Shown: in pieces, positions 8,517 to 17,002 of the stretch
Position numbering within the stretch: the stretch's first letter is position 1
How the letters are laid out: each line of letters starts with the position of its first letter
Source of the DNA: Asaia siamensis
GTDB taxonomy: Bacteria; Pseudomonadota; Alphaproteobacteria; Acetobacterales; Acetobacteraceae
Length of the DNA: 64,000 nt
Assembly (NCBI RefSeq): GCF_014635085.1
Contig: NZ_BMCH01000007.1
Coordinates: 1-64,000 of the forward strand
Reading direction: 5' to 3'
Position numbers and translations under genes: made by a program
Notes under the pieces: model-generated
Told to the model about the DNA's origin: nothing
What the model saw: only the letters and a program-made list of their open reading frames with translations
Database searches by the model: none

Positions 8517-10618
8517 AACGCCGTCATCTTCTCGGTCGACACGCGCTGATCAAGGGGGGCCGCCTGTGGTGACTGCAGCCCCCCTGATGCCGTCTTTTCA
8601 GCTGCCTGCTTTGCTGACCCGTTCCCGTCGGTCGGCGTCCTGTCGGATGCGCCATCGGCAGAGGCAGACTTGCCCGGTTCGCCCCCTGTTTCAACATCAC
8701 CGGCTGGTTTGGCTGGTGCATCGGGAGATATCTGCGGCCCGACGGCGCTGTATGGGTCGCTCGGGGGAAGAACATCGATAGGCGTCTGATTGGCCAGCGG
8801 ATTGTGCCTGAGGATCTGGGCTGTATCGGCAGGATAACGCCGCATCAGCCCCAGCAGCGTACCATTGGTCCAGCCGAAGCCAATCTGCATGGGGTATTCG
8901 CCACCGCCCTTGCCACCCGTGGCGCTGACGCCCGGTGATTCGACATCATATTTTTCCAGCAACACGCCCGATTTCTCGTAGGTGCCAATCACGCGAGCCA
9001 TCCAGCGTCTGGCAATCGTCTCGCCCAGATCGCTTGCCCCGTAATTGTTGAGGCCCTTGATGGCCATCCACTGCTCCGGCGCCCAGCCATTGGGGGCATC
9101 CCATTGCTGGCCGCTTTCATGGTCGGTTGCCATGATGCCACCGGGCTTGAGCAGCTTCGCCTGAATGGTATCAGCCACCGCCATCGCCTGTGCCTGGGTC
9201 GCCAGCCGCAGGAACAGAGGCATGGCCGTTGCAGCAGAGAGCACGTCGGTGGTTTGCCCCTTGCGCCAGTCATAATCGTAGAACGCGTTTTTCTCGTCAT
9301 TCCAGAAAATGCGTCTCACGACCGCGGTGCGCTCGTCTGCACGCTGCCCGTAGAGTCTTGCCAGCTTGCGCTGTCCTGTCAGGGCATAGCCATGTTCGAG
9401 TGTCTGCTCGAGATGGGCTATCAGGCAATTCACCTCGATCGGCGCCAGATCCGTAGTGTGAATGGTTGCCAGTGTGTGCCCGTCTGCCAGCCAGCGCGAT
9501 GAGAAATCCCACCCGGTTTCAGACCCCGCACGCAGATCGCGATAGACATCCGAAGGGGCACGCGTTCCCGCGCGCGCGGCGGTCGCGACATCCTCGGGAT
9601 AGCTCTCATCCCTCGGGGTATCGAGATCATCCCAGTGTCGCAGAAGCAGCGTGCCGTCAGATAGACGCACCAGATGACGATAGGCCTGCCCCGGCTTGAG
9701 CGCGTCGGCACCATCCATCCAGTAATCATATTCCTTCTGCAGTTCGGGCAGGAGGGTTCGATAGGCACCCTGACCGTCATGCTGGGCAAGAAGATCGACC
9801 ATGAGCGAGAAGAAGGGCGGTTCGGACCGGCTGAGATAATAGGTGCGCGTCCCGTTAGGGATATGGCCATAGCGGTCGATCAGCGACGCCATATCCTTCA
9901 CCATGCCACGCAGCAGATCCCATTGCCCGGTCTCGTAAAGACCGATCATGGTGAAATAGGTGTCCCAGTAATAGAGCTCCGAGAAGCGCCCTCCCGGCAC
10001 GACATAGGCATAGGGCAGAGGCAGCAGAGACGAATACGACATCGGCTTGTCAGGCTGACGGGTCAGGACGCCCCACATCCCCTGGATATAGTCATAGATA
10101 TTTTCGTCTGCCTTGCGCCGATAGGACACATCGCGACGCAGAGGCGGGGAGAAATGCTGGGCGTAGAAAGCCTTGATGCTGAACCCCGGATGCTGTCGCT
10201 GGGCCTCCCAGTCCTGAAGCAGCTTCGACGGTGCCTCATCGGGGCGTGAATCAGCAATCGTCTTGAAATCGGGCGCCAGATGCGCCCCGCCAATGGCCGC
10301 AAAGAGACCGCCCATCGCGATGGATGGCGAGCGCAAATCCTGCGGCACCGAAGGAACATGAAGAGACTGCGCTGCCTCGCTCGCCACGGTCTCCCGCGAC
10401 GCCGAGGGTGCGCCGGTCGATCCTGTCGGGGATGGCGCGGCTGCAGGAGAAGTTTCGGGCGGAGTGGAAGCCGCCGGAGGGGCTGCGGGCGTACTCTGCC
10501 CGGATTCCGCCCCCTGTTCGGATGCCAGCGCCATGCCATGCCCGGCTGCAGCGCCGGTTATCACCAGCGAAACGCCCAGAAGCAGGACATGAGAGAAAGA
10601 AAGACGGTGTCTCGTCAT
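8504..10618 (-). CDS. treA: Periplasmic trehalase, GH37
   Basis: Hydrolyses trehalose to two glucose. I use the ATG at 10618 (GGAGA nearby; the frame is open to 10687), giving 704 residues with a signal peptide (hydrophobic stretch 9-31). GH37 signatures are intact: PGGRFSELYYWDTY at 208-221 and QWDAPNGWAP at 505-514. Asp371 in WDFSSRW and Glu574 in GGGEYP match the catalytic pair. Two extras flank the enzyme: a Pro/Ala/Ser-rich linker after the signal peptide (~35-85) and a low-complexity C-terminal tail of ~90 residues. Glucose released in the periplasm would suit PQQ-dependent oxidation in an acetic acid bacterium. The 3' end overlaps the convergent aminotransferase by 13 bases. Confidence 0.93.
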   Translation of the reverse strand: MTRHRLSFSHVLLLGVSLVITGAAAGHGMALASEQGAESGQSTPAAPPAASTPPETSPAAAPSPTGSTGAPSASRETVASEAAQSLHVPSVPQDLRSPSIAMGGLFAAIGGAHLAPDFKTIADSRPDEAPSKLLQDWEAQRQHPGFSIKAFYAQHFSPPLRRDVSYRRKADENIYDYIQGMWGVLTRQPDKPMSYSSLLPLPYAYVVPGGRFSELYYWDTYFTMIGLYETGQWDLLRGMVKDMASLIDRYGHIPNGTRTYYLSRSEPPFFSLMVDLLAQHDGQGAYRTLLPELQKEYDYWMDGADALKPGQAYRHLVRLSDGTLLLRHWDDLDTPRDESYPEDVATAARAGTRAPSDVYRDLRAGSETGWDFSSRWLADGHTLATIHTTDLAPIEVNCLIAHLEQTLEHGYALTGQRKLARLYGQRADERTAVVRRIFWNDEKNAFYDYDWRKGQTTDVLSAATAMPLFLRLATQAQAMAVADTIQAKLLKPGGIMATDHESGQQWDAPNGWAPEQWMAIKGLNNYGASDLGETIARRWMARVIGTYEKSGVLLEKYDVESPGVSATGGKGGGEYPMQIGFGWTNGTLLGLMRRYPADTAQILRHNPLANQTPIDVLPPSDPYSAVGPQISPDAPAKPAGDVETGGEPGKSASADGASDRTPTDGNGSAKQAAEKTASGGLQSPQAAPLDQRVSTEKMTAFQPS

Positions 10619-10776
10619 GCGGTCTCCTTGAAATCCGGCCCGATACGCGCGGGCTTTCTTTCTCTGAGCACGGGTTTGAGGCAGCATCCTGTCATAGATG
10701 TGACTCGAGCCCCGTGAGGTTTTGTGGCGCTCTCCTCCCCCTCGACGCCAGAAACGCCAGAAAAAGGGACTCCCGG

Positions 10777-11904
10777 ATGAACAGGACAGCTGTGCAGAGG
10801 TTGCAAAACAGTACTCGCGCCGTCTTTTTTCTGGTCGGAGTCGTGTCGGCGCTCTGGTCCTGCCTCGTGCCTGTCGTAAAGCGGCATGCCGCCCTGAATG
10901 ATGGTGCGCTCGGCCTGCTGCTGCTCTGCCTTGGTATCGGGTCGATCATCGGCATGCCTCTGGCAGGGCAATGGGTCGGCCGCTGGGGCTGTCGTATTGT
11001 CGCGACAGGCGGACTGGCCCTCGCCGGTACGCTGCTCATGCCTCTCGCCCTGCTGCATGACGTGCCGCTTCTGGCTGCGTCCGTCTTTGGCCTTGGCATG
11101 GGGCTGGGGGCTGTCGAGACCGCCATGAACATTCAGGCCATCGATGTTGAAAAACTGAGCGGCAGGCCGATGCTCTCGGGATTTCACGCCTTTTTCAGCA
11201 TTGGCGGTGCAATTGGTGCGGCGGGGCCACAGATTCTGACTCTGGTGCAGGCGCAGCCCTGGGTGAGCGTGCTGATTGGCGAGCTGGGAATAATCGGTCT
11301 GTTCGGTGCCGCCTGGCGCGGCTTGCTGAACCATGCGGAACCCGGCGGCGGGGCGGGTTTCGGCCTGCCTCGGGGCATCGTCTGGCTGCTAGGCCTGCTG
11401 ACATGCATCGCCTTTCTGGCTGAAGGCGCCGTGCTCGATTGGGGCGGGGTCTATCTCTCGGGTGAACGCGTCGGCTTTGGTATCGCCCCGGGATGGGGAT
11501 ACGCCGTTTTTGCTACGGCCATGACCTTCGGGCGCCTGACAGGCGACCATGTGGTGGCGAAAGCCGGGCCAGCCCTTATCATGGCAGGGGGCAGCCTCTG
11601 TGCCGCTCTTGGCTTCGCCCTGGTGGTGTATGGCCCCAATGCGCCCCTTCTGCTTGGCGGGTTTGTTCTGATCGGGCTGGGCTGTGCCAATATCGTCCCT
11701 GTTCTTTATGCCGCCACTGGCAGACAGTCGGTCATGAAGGTCAATGCTGCCGTCGCTGCCATCACCACAATGGGCTATGCGGGCATTCTGGCCGGGCCTG
11801 CCCTCGTGGGCGCCGTGGCTCATGTCAGCAGCCTCTCTGTCGCCTTCCTGCTGCTTGCCGCTCTGCTGGTCTTTATCGCGCTGAATGCGCGTCTTGCCCG
11901 CTGA
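10777..11904 (+). CDS. MFS permease, YbjJ/fucose-permease-like
   Basis: 375 residues with about 12 membrane helices. The start at 10777 gives a short cytosolic N-terminus (MNRTAVQRLQNS) before the first helix; the frame is open further upstream to 10324 but that part is antisense to the trehalase gene. The helix 2-3 loop has GQWVGRWGCR, the MFS motif A area, and helix 4-5 has the GMGLGAVETAMN pattern seen in YbjJ-type transporters. Substrate unknown. It is divergent from the trehalase gene; co-regulation is possible but not shown. Confidence 0.85.
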   Translation: MNRTAVQRLQNSTRAVFFLVGVVSALWSCLVPVVKRHAALNDGALGLLLLCLGIGSIIGMPLAGQWVGRWGCRIVATGGLALAGTLLMPLALLHDVPLLAASVFGLGMGLGAVETAMNIQAIDVEKLSGRPMLSGFHAFFSIGGAIGAAGPQILTLVQAQPWVSVLIGELGIIGLFGAAWRGLLNHAEPGGGAGFGLPRGIVWLLGLLTCIAFLAEGAVLDWGGVYLSGERVGFGIAPGWGYAVFATAMTFGRLTGDHVVAKAGPALIMAGGSLCAALGFALVVYGPNAPLLLGGFVLIGLGCANIVPVLYAATGRQSVMKVNAAVAAITTMGYAGILAGPALVGAVAHVSSLSVAFLLLAALLVFIALNARLAR

Positions 11905-11998
11905 ATCCCGTATTTTTCCGTCTCCGTGCGGCTTTCCCCTCGCATTCATCGGCAGGACGCGCCATGTGTCTGGGTTCAAGAAGGAGCTTTTCGTACCC

Positions 11999-13462
11999 AT
12001 GCCGATATACGCCGAAGATGCGCCCCTCTCCGCCCTCGCCGTCACGGATCGCCTGTTTTTCGAGCGTGCCGACAGCACGCTGACGCGCGACGAGGCGGAA
12101 AAGATCGTCACGAAATCACTCGACGGCATCGAGGATGGCGAGCTTTTTCTCGAATATCGGGAGAGCGAATCCATCGTGCTGGATGATGGCGTCATCCGGT
12201 CGGCAAGCTTCGATACGTCCTCCGGTTTTGGCCTGCGTTCTGTCATCGGCCCCGAGACCGGCTTTGCCCATTCCGACGAGATCAGCAAAAGCGCCCTCGA
12301 GCGTGCAGCCGGTGCCGTCTCCGTTGTGCGACAGGGGCGCAGTGGCACGCTGTCGGCGCCTCCGCACGCGACCAATCGCCGCCTTTACGCACCGGAAAGC
12401 CCGCTGAGCGATACCGACTTTGCTGCACGCGCCGCCGTTCTGGGCGAGATCGATGCCTATGCCCGCGGGATCGGCCCTGAAGTGGTTCAGGTCTCGGCCA
12501 GTATCGCCACTGAGTGGCAGGCCGTACAGATCATGCGCGATTCAGGTTTCCGCACCGCCGATCTGCGCCCGCTTGTGCGTCTGAACGTCTCGGTCGTGCT
12601 CGAGCGTGACGGGCGTCGCGAGAGCGGCAGCCGGGGCATGGGCGGGCGCTATATGCTGTCGCGTCTTCTGGGCCGTGAAACCTGGCAGGAAGCCGTCGAT
12701 GAGGCGGTGCGCCGCGCCAGGGTCAGTCTGGAAGCCAGCCCGGCGCCGGCTGGAGAAATGGATGTGGTGCTGGGCCCGGGCTGGCCGGGCATCCTGCTGC
12801 ATGAGGCCGTCGGTCACGGGCTTGAGGGCGATTTCAACCGCAAGGGGACGTCCAGTTTCAGCGACATGGTCGGCAAGCGTGTCGCCGCCCCCGGTGTCAC
12901 CGTAGTCGATGACGGAACACTGGCAGAGGGGCGCGGCTCACTGACCATCGATGATGAGGGCACGCCCTCAGGCCGAACCGTCATGATCGAGGATGGTATC
13001 CTTCGCGGCTTCATCCAGGACCGGCTCAATGCCCGCCTTATGGGCGTGGCACCCACCGGCAATGGTCGCCGCCAGTCCTACGCGCATGTTCCCCTGCCGC
13101 GCATGACCAACACGCTGATGCTCGGCGGAGAGGCCACGACAGAGGAAATGATCCGCTCGACGAAGCGCGGCCTTTATGCAGTCGATTTCGGTGGCGGGCA
13201 GGTCGACATCACCTCCGGCAAATTCGTTTTTGCCATGTCGGAAGCCTATCTGATCGAAGACGGGAAGGTGACGCGCCCGGTCAAGGGGGCCACGCTCATC
13301 GGCAATGGCTTCGATGCCATGAACAAGATCTCGATGATCGGTCAGGACGTGGCGCTCGACCCTGGTATCGGCACCTGCGGCAAGGCCGGTCAGGGCGTGC
13401 CTGTCGGTGTGGGCCAGCCGACTCTGAAGCTGGCGGGCCTCACGATCGGCGGCACAGCCTGA
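11999..13462 (+). CDS. tldD: TldD-family metalloprotease
   Basis: 487 residues from the ATG at 11999 (AAGGAG twelve bases upstream; the frame is open to 11885 inside the MFS gene). The zinc-binding HEAVGH motif at 268-273, followed by GLEGDFNRKG, identifies the TldD branch. TldD works with TldE/PmbA as a heterodimeric protease on unfolded short peptides, for example microcin B17 and CcdA processing in E. coli. No tldE/pmbA lies in this window, so the partner must be elsewhere. It follows the MFS gene on the same strand. Confidence 0.93.
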   Translation: MPIYAEDAPLSALAVTDRLFFERADSTLTRDEAEKIVTKSLDGIEDGELFLEYRESESIVLDDGVIRSASFDTSSGFGLRSVIGPETGFAHSDEISKSALERAAGAVSVVRQGRSGTLSAPPHATNRRLYAPESPLSDTDFAARAAVLGEIDAYARGIGPEVVQVSASIATEWQAVQIMRDSGFRTADLRPLVRLNVSVVLERDGRRESGSRGMGGRYMLSRLLGRETWQEAVDEAVRRARVSLEASPAPAGEMDVVLGPGWPGILLHEAVGHGLEGDFNRKGTSSFSDMVGKRVAAPGVTVVDDGTLAEGRGSLTIDDEGTPSGRTVMIEDGILRGFIQDRLNARLMGVAPTGNGRRQSYAHVPLPRMTNTLMLGGEATTEEMIRSTKRGLYAVDFGGGQVDITSGKFVFAMSEAYLIEDGKVTRPVKGATLIGNGFDAMNKISMIGQDVALDPGIGTCGKAGQGVPVGVGQPTLKLAGLTIGGTA

Positions 13463-13484
13463 TCCTTCATCAGGCACCTTTCCC

Positions 13485-13508
13485 CCCCGGTCAGCGTGCT
13501 GACCGGGG
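13485..13508 (+). terminator. Hairpin after tldD
   Basis: A perfect 10-bp stem CCCCGGTCAG / CTGACCGGGG with a CGTG loop, 22 bases after the tldD stop. No U tract follows, so it may stabilise the 3' end or act with Rho. Confidence 0.55.
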
Positions 13509-13522
13509 CACTACAGGATAGG

Positions 13523-13552
13523 AAAAAACCTGTCTCCCCATGCCGAGACAGG
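13523..13552 (-). terminator. Rho-independent terminator of the 13554-13988 gene
   Basis: On the minus strand the sequence reads CCTGTCTC-loop-GAGACAGG followed by TTTTTT (13523-13528). It starts directly after the stop of the upstream minus-strand gene. Stem and U tract are textbook. Confidence 0.85.
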
Positions 13553-13553
13553 C

Positions 13554-13988
13554 TTAGCGGGCGCGTCTGGCCCCAAGCGCCATACCTGCCACCATAGCGG
13601 CATAGACCAGCCCCATTTCCTTTTTTGAAAATACCAGCTCCCAGCCAGGGGTGAACCGCTTGGGCGTTGCCTTGTAATCGGCAAGAGCCGCCACTGGCCC
13701 CAGGGCAAGGGTCACAAGCACCGCCCTGATACGACCGGGCTTTCTGCCCAGTGCCAGATCGTAGAACACGGACCAGAACAGCAGGGCAGCGATATTCGTC
13801 GCGATGCCGGTCCCGCTATGTTTCAGATCAAAATCCCGGATATCAGCGGCCTCAGGCCCGACAAGCCAATGGGCTGTGCAATTGACCCCCTGAGCCGCAC
13901 TGAACCCGCGTTTGCGCGCGAGTGCCAGGAGGGCTGCATTGCAGGTGAGAGAGCCGATCAGGGTCGAAGCAAAAAGGCGCGTGCGCAT
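13554..13988 (-). CDS. Small membrane protein of unknown function
   Basis: 144 residues with three or four hydrophobic segments (about 5-25, 60-80, 88-105 and 122-140) separated by short basic loops. AAGGA lies before the ATG. I do not recognise a named family. It is followed by its own terminator and preceded by a minus-strand gene 53 bases upstream, so the two may be cotranscribed. Confidence 0.6.
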   Translation of the reverse strand: MRTRLFASTLIGSLTCNAALLALARKRGFSAAQGVNCTAHWLVGPEAADIRDFDLKHSGTGIATNIAALLFWSVFYDLALGRKPGRIRAVLVTLALGPVAALADYKATPKRFTPGWELVFSKKEMGLVYAAMVAGMALGARRAR

Positions 13989-14041
13989 TAGGAAAATCCT
14001 TGAAGTGTCAGATGGGGTGTCAGCAGGCCCTATGAGCTGTT

Positions 14042-14461
14042 TCAGTAGAGAATGAGGCAGATTGCGCCACCGATGATGCCCATCGTCCAGAAGATGGAGA
14101 TGACGATGCGATGGCGTATGGCGCGCAGCGCCAGGAGGCGCATCAACGGGTCGAGCGCCGCCTCCTCGCTGCTGGTGTTGTCACGCCTCTGCGTGTCGGA
14201 TCGCACCGCAAGACGGTCTTCCGCACGGACCTGAACCGCAGCGCACCAGTCCTGTCGCAATGTATCGAGTTCAGCACGGCGATAGAAAATCTTGCCACGC
14301 AGTTTCAGCTTTGACGGGCCACAGCGGAAAAAATCCAGTGCGCGGAAAAGCCCTGGCGCCAGCCCGAGATGGGCGGCTGCCTGTGCCGGGTCGAGCAGGG
14401 CCTGCACCGGAAGCAGGGTGACCGTACTGCTGCCGCTCTGCCCTTCACCTGATTGACCCAT
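14042..14461 (-). CDS. Predicted membrane-anchored excisionase/MerR-like DNA-binding protein
   Basis: 139 residues. Residues ~25-70 have the layout of a small winged helix of the excisionase/MerR type: PAQAAAHLGLAPGLFRAL, then LKLRGKIFYRRAELDTLRQD, the usual wing plus helix. A charged linker follows, and the extreme C-terminus is a single membrane helix (ISIFWTMGIIGGAICLILY). That arrangement would place the DNA-binding domain in the cytosol tethered by a C-terminal tail anchor. This is pattern recognition only; the gene could equally be an uncharacterised membrane protein without DNA binding. It is divergent from the zinc-finger gene at 14659. Confidence 0.55.
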   Translation of the reverse strand: MGQSGEGQSGSSTVTLLPVQALLDPAQAAAHLGLAPGLFRALDFFRCGPSKLKLRGKIFYRRAELDTLRQDWCAAVQVRAEDRLAVRSDTQRRDNTSSEEAALDPLMRLLALRAIRHRIVISIFWTMGIIGGAICLILY

Positions 14462-14658
14462 CTGCCCCGCCTCGTTTCGTCCGGCCTCGCTTTCCCGTGA
14501 ACGACGCCACGGCTCAAGGGTTCAGTGCATGACTCGATGACACGTGAAAACCCTGCCTCCATATGGGGAGACGGAAGATGCCAGCCCTTCCTCCCCCTTT
14601 TATCACGGCCCCGCCATCGCCATATTCAAAGGCTGTCACGATAAGGGAGGATATGCTC

Positions 14659-14922
14659 ATGGCGACCGGCTGGGCTCCCGATGGAGCCGTTCAGGACCAG
14701 ATCGACGATACGATTGCCGATGCCGTCAATCGCGCGCGCCACGCCATGCCAAAAGGCGAGAGCGCCGAGGAATGCATCGAATGTGACGAGCCCATCCCCC
14801 TGGCGCGACGACAGGCTGTGCCAGGCGTGAAACTATGCGTTGCCTGCCAGGGCGCGCGTGACAGCCGCCCCGTCTTTACCGGTATCAATCGTCGAGGCAG
14901 CAAGGACAGCCAGCTTCGATGA
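14659..14922 (+). CDS. DksA/TraR C4-type zinc finger protein, YbiI-like
   Basis: 87 residues from the ATG at 14659, which has AAGGGAGG eight bases upstream; an earlier frame opening at 14563 is not family-like. The N-terminal MATGWAPDGAVQDQIDDTI and the zinc finger CIECDEPIPLARR...CVACQ fit the short YbiI/TraR group, which lacks the long DksA coiled coil. The C-terminus NRRGSKDSQLR is strongly conserved in this group. Binding of RNA polymerase in the secondary channel is known for DksA/TraR but only inferred here. The stop overlaps the next start (ATGA). Confidence 0.88.
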   Translation: MATGWAPDGAVQDQIDDTIADAVNRARHAMPKGESAEECIECDEPIPLARRQAVPGVKLCVACQGARDSRPVFTGINRRGSKDSQLR

Positions 14923-15902
14923 AAGCCGCATGCCGGGTCGGCGCTCTTGTCGCGACCCTGAGCGCATTCTGGATGCACGACGCTCTGGCGCAGTCGACCC
15001 CCGATTGTATCGATGGCGCGGTTTCCATACCGCTTCTGGGCGGGAAGGGAGACTCACCCATCCTGCCCGCTACGCTGGGCGGGAAGGAAATCGCCCTCTA
15101 TTTCTCGAGCGGTTTCGATGTTCTCTATGTGGGAGATATGGAAGGGTTCGACATCGACGATACCCGTCGGACACATATCATCCTGACCAACCGGGAACAT
15201 AGCGAGAGCCGCCCTGTCATCAAGGCCGGAACGCTCACGCTTGGCGGGCTCGATCTGCAAACCCCGGACATGATCCAGCTCATTGACTACCCGATGCAGC
15301 ATATCGGCACGCGCCCTCTGATCGGTACGATCGGCAGCACTTTCTTCAACCGTCTCGCCTTGCTGCTCGACATGCCTCACGGCGTTTTCGGCCTCATCCG
15401 CTTCCGTCAGGATGCTGCCTGCAGCAATGCACAGGCAGGTTTTATCGGTACTGGCGCGCAGGCCCTGCCTCTTACGGGCAATGACACCATAATGGGTCTG
15501 ATCGAGGGCAAGGAACGTGAGCTGTCACTCGATTCAGATGTTCCAGTCACCACCCTGCCAGAACGCTGGCTGAACAGACCTGCCCCCGGGGATTCTGCCG
15601 ATGACGCGCAGCACCCGACCGTTGCGCTCTTTGGCGATCTCCACTCCAGACTTCGTGGAACAAAGCTCGGGACATTCCGTATTGGTCAGGAATCCCTCGA
15701 TAATATGCCTGTCTTTACCCAGCGCGATCTGGGCGTTGGGCTGCTGGGGGTTGATTTCTTCCAGTCGCACATCGTGTTGTTCGATTATCCGAACCACCGC
15801 GTCTTTCTGCTGCCTGCCCGTTCGCAGGTGACCCGTCCTGGACTGAACCTGCATTTCGATCGCTTCCGCGAAGGGCAGACCAGCGTGAAGGAAAAGCGCT
15901 GA
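14919..15902 (+). CDS. Exported protein, possibly retropepsin-like (degenerate)
   Basis: 327 residues with a signal peptide (hydrophobic 5-22, cleavage probably after ALA near 24). Two similar halves, each starting with a strand-rich segment around 'G-hydrophobic-DSG'-like sites, suggest a pepsin/retropepsin fold: ALYFSSGFDVLY near residue 60 and LSLDSDVPVTTLP near 205. The first site lacks the catalytic Asp of the usual D-T/S-G, so activity is doubtful. It is coupled to the zinc-finger gene by a 4-base overlap. Function unknown. Confidence 0.55.
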   Translation: MKAACRVGALVATLSAFWMHDALAQSTPDCIDGAVSIPLLGGKGDSPILPATLGGKEIALYFSSGFDVLYVGDMEGFDIDDTRRTHIILTNREHSESRPVIKAGTLTLGGLDLQTPDMIQLIDYPMQHIGTRPLIGTIGSTFFNRLALLLDMPHGVFGLIRFRQDAACSNAQAGFIGTGAQALPLTGNDTIMGLIEGKERELSLDSDVPVTTLPERWLNRPAPGDSADDAQHPTVALFGDLHSRLRGTKLGTFRIGQESLDNMPVFTQRDLGVGLLGVDFFQSHIVLFDYPNHRVFLLPARSQVTRPGLNLHFDRFREGQTSVKEKR

Positions 15903-15927
15903 GATCGCGCTGTCTGGCAGCGCGATC
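15903..15927 (+). terminator. Hairpin after the exported protein gene
   Basis: A perfect 10-bp stem GATCGCGCTG / CAGCGCGATC with a 5-base loop, abutting the stop codon. There is no U tract. It lies between convergent genes and may stop or protect the plus-strand message. Confidence 0.55.
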
Positions 15928-15944
15928 CCATCGAAAACCCCCAG

Positions 15945-16880
15945 TCAGAGCACGGGGGTCAACAGGGGCTTGCCCTGGAAGAAGGCCGCGAGATTATCGA
16001 AAACGAGCCGCCCCATGGCCTGACGGGTCTCGACAGTCGAGGTCGCGCGATGAGACTGCAGAACCACGTTGTCGAGACCATAGAATGCCTCGGGCACGTG
16101 AGGCTCATTGGCAAACACATCGAGCCCGGCGCCTCGTATCGTGTTGTCGCGCAAGGCCTCGATCAGCGCCTCTTCGTCAACGACCGAGCCACGCGCCACA
16201 TTGATCAGAAAGCCCTTCGGGCCCAACGCCTCAAGAATGCTGCGATCGACCATATGAAAGGACCGTGCGCCCCCTGACACGCAGAGCACCAGCACATCGG
16301 CCCAATCGGCCAGCACACGTAATTCCGGATAGAACGGATATTGAGGCGTATCGGTCTGCTGACGTGAGCTGAAATAGGCAATCGCCATATCGAAAGACGC
16401 CGCACGTTTGGCCACAGCTTTGCCGATATGGCCAAACCCCGCAATGCCGAGCTTCTTACCCTTGATCGTCCATGAGTTGACGACGGGTTCATGCCCCCAT
16501 TTCCCGGCACGCACAAAACGGTCATTGCAGGAAATGCCGCGCACCACATCGAGCATCAGCCCGATGGCCATGTCGGCCACGTCATCGCTCAGCACGCCCT
16601 GAGCTGTCGCAAGACGAATACCCCGGCGCCCGCACTCATCGAGATCGATCTTGTCGATACCGACCCCATTGACGGAGATGACCTTGAGATTGGGCAGGCG
16701 GTCCATGATGGCCCGAGGCAGACCGCTGCCACCGCCTGTCGTTACCCCCTCAATCCGCTCTGCCAGAGGCCCCAGCGCCTCGATCGAGATAAACTGATGC
16801 AGGCGAAAAGGCGTGCCGAGCTGCTCGTTGAAGCTCTCAGGCATGGGGTCGATCATGAGGATATCGGTCTTGCTGGCCAT
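15945..16880 (-). CDS. D-isomer-specific 2-hydroxyacid dehydrogenase (glyoxylate/hydroxypyruvate reductase-like)
   Basis: 311 residues, normal for the family. The Rossmann motif GIAGFGHIGKAVAKR lies near residues 145-160. Catalytic features are present: Arg in NVARGSVVDEEAL, Glu in ANEP and His in QSHRAT. It probably reduces glyoxylate, hydroxypyruvate or another 2-oxo acid with NAD(P)H. The fumarylacetoacetase-family hydratase gene lies ~120 bases upstream on the same strand, so the two may act in one catabolic pathway. Exact substrate cannot be read from the sequence. Confidence 0.85.
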   Translation of the reverse strand: MASKTDILMIDPMPESFNEQLGTPFRLHQFISIEALGPLAERIEGVTTGGGSGLPRAIMDRLPNLKVISVNGVGIDKIDLDECGRRGIRLATAQGVLSDDVADMAIGLMLDVVRGISCNDRFVRAGKWGHEPVVNSWTIKGKKLGIAGFGHIGKAVAKRAASFDMAIAYFSSRQQTDTPQYPFYPELRVLADWADVLVLCVSGGARSFHMVDRSILEALGPKGFLINVARGSVVDEEALIEALRDNTIRGAGLDVFANEPHVPEAFYGLDNVVLQSHRATSTVETRQAMGRLVFDNLAAFFQGKPLLTPVL

Positions 16881-17002
16881 GACTCGTCCATCTTGCGGAT
16901 TACAGAGCTTTCGACCCTAGGAAGAACGCCGCCGGGACGCTCATCACCTTGCCGTTATACCCTTGTGACGAAGCGCCCCGTATCCTTCAGATCGTACCAG
17001 GT

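Noticed and set aside
10324-10776. N-terminal extension of the MFS permease
   Set aside because: The extra 151 codons are antisense to the trehalase signal peptide and linker; the membrane protein begins naturally at 10777.
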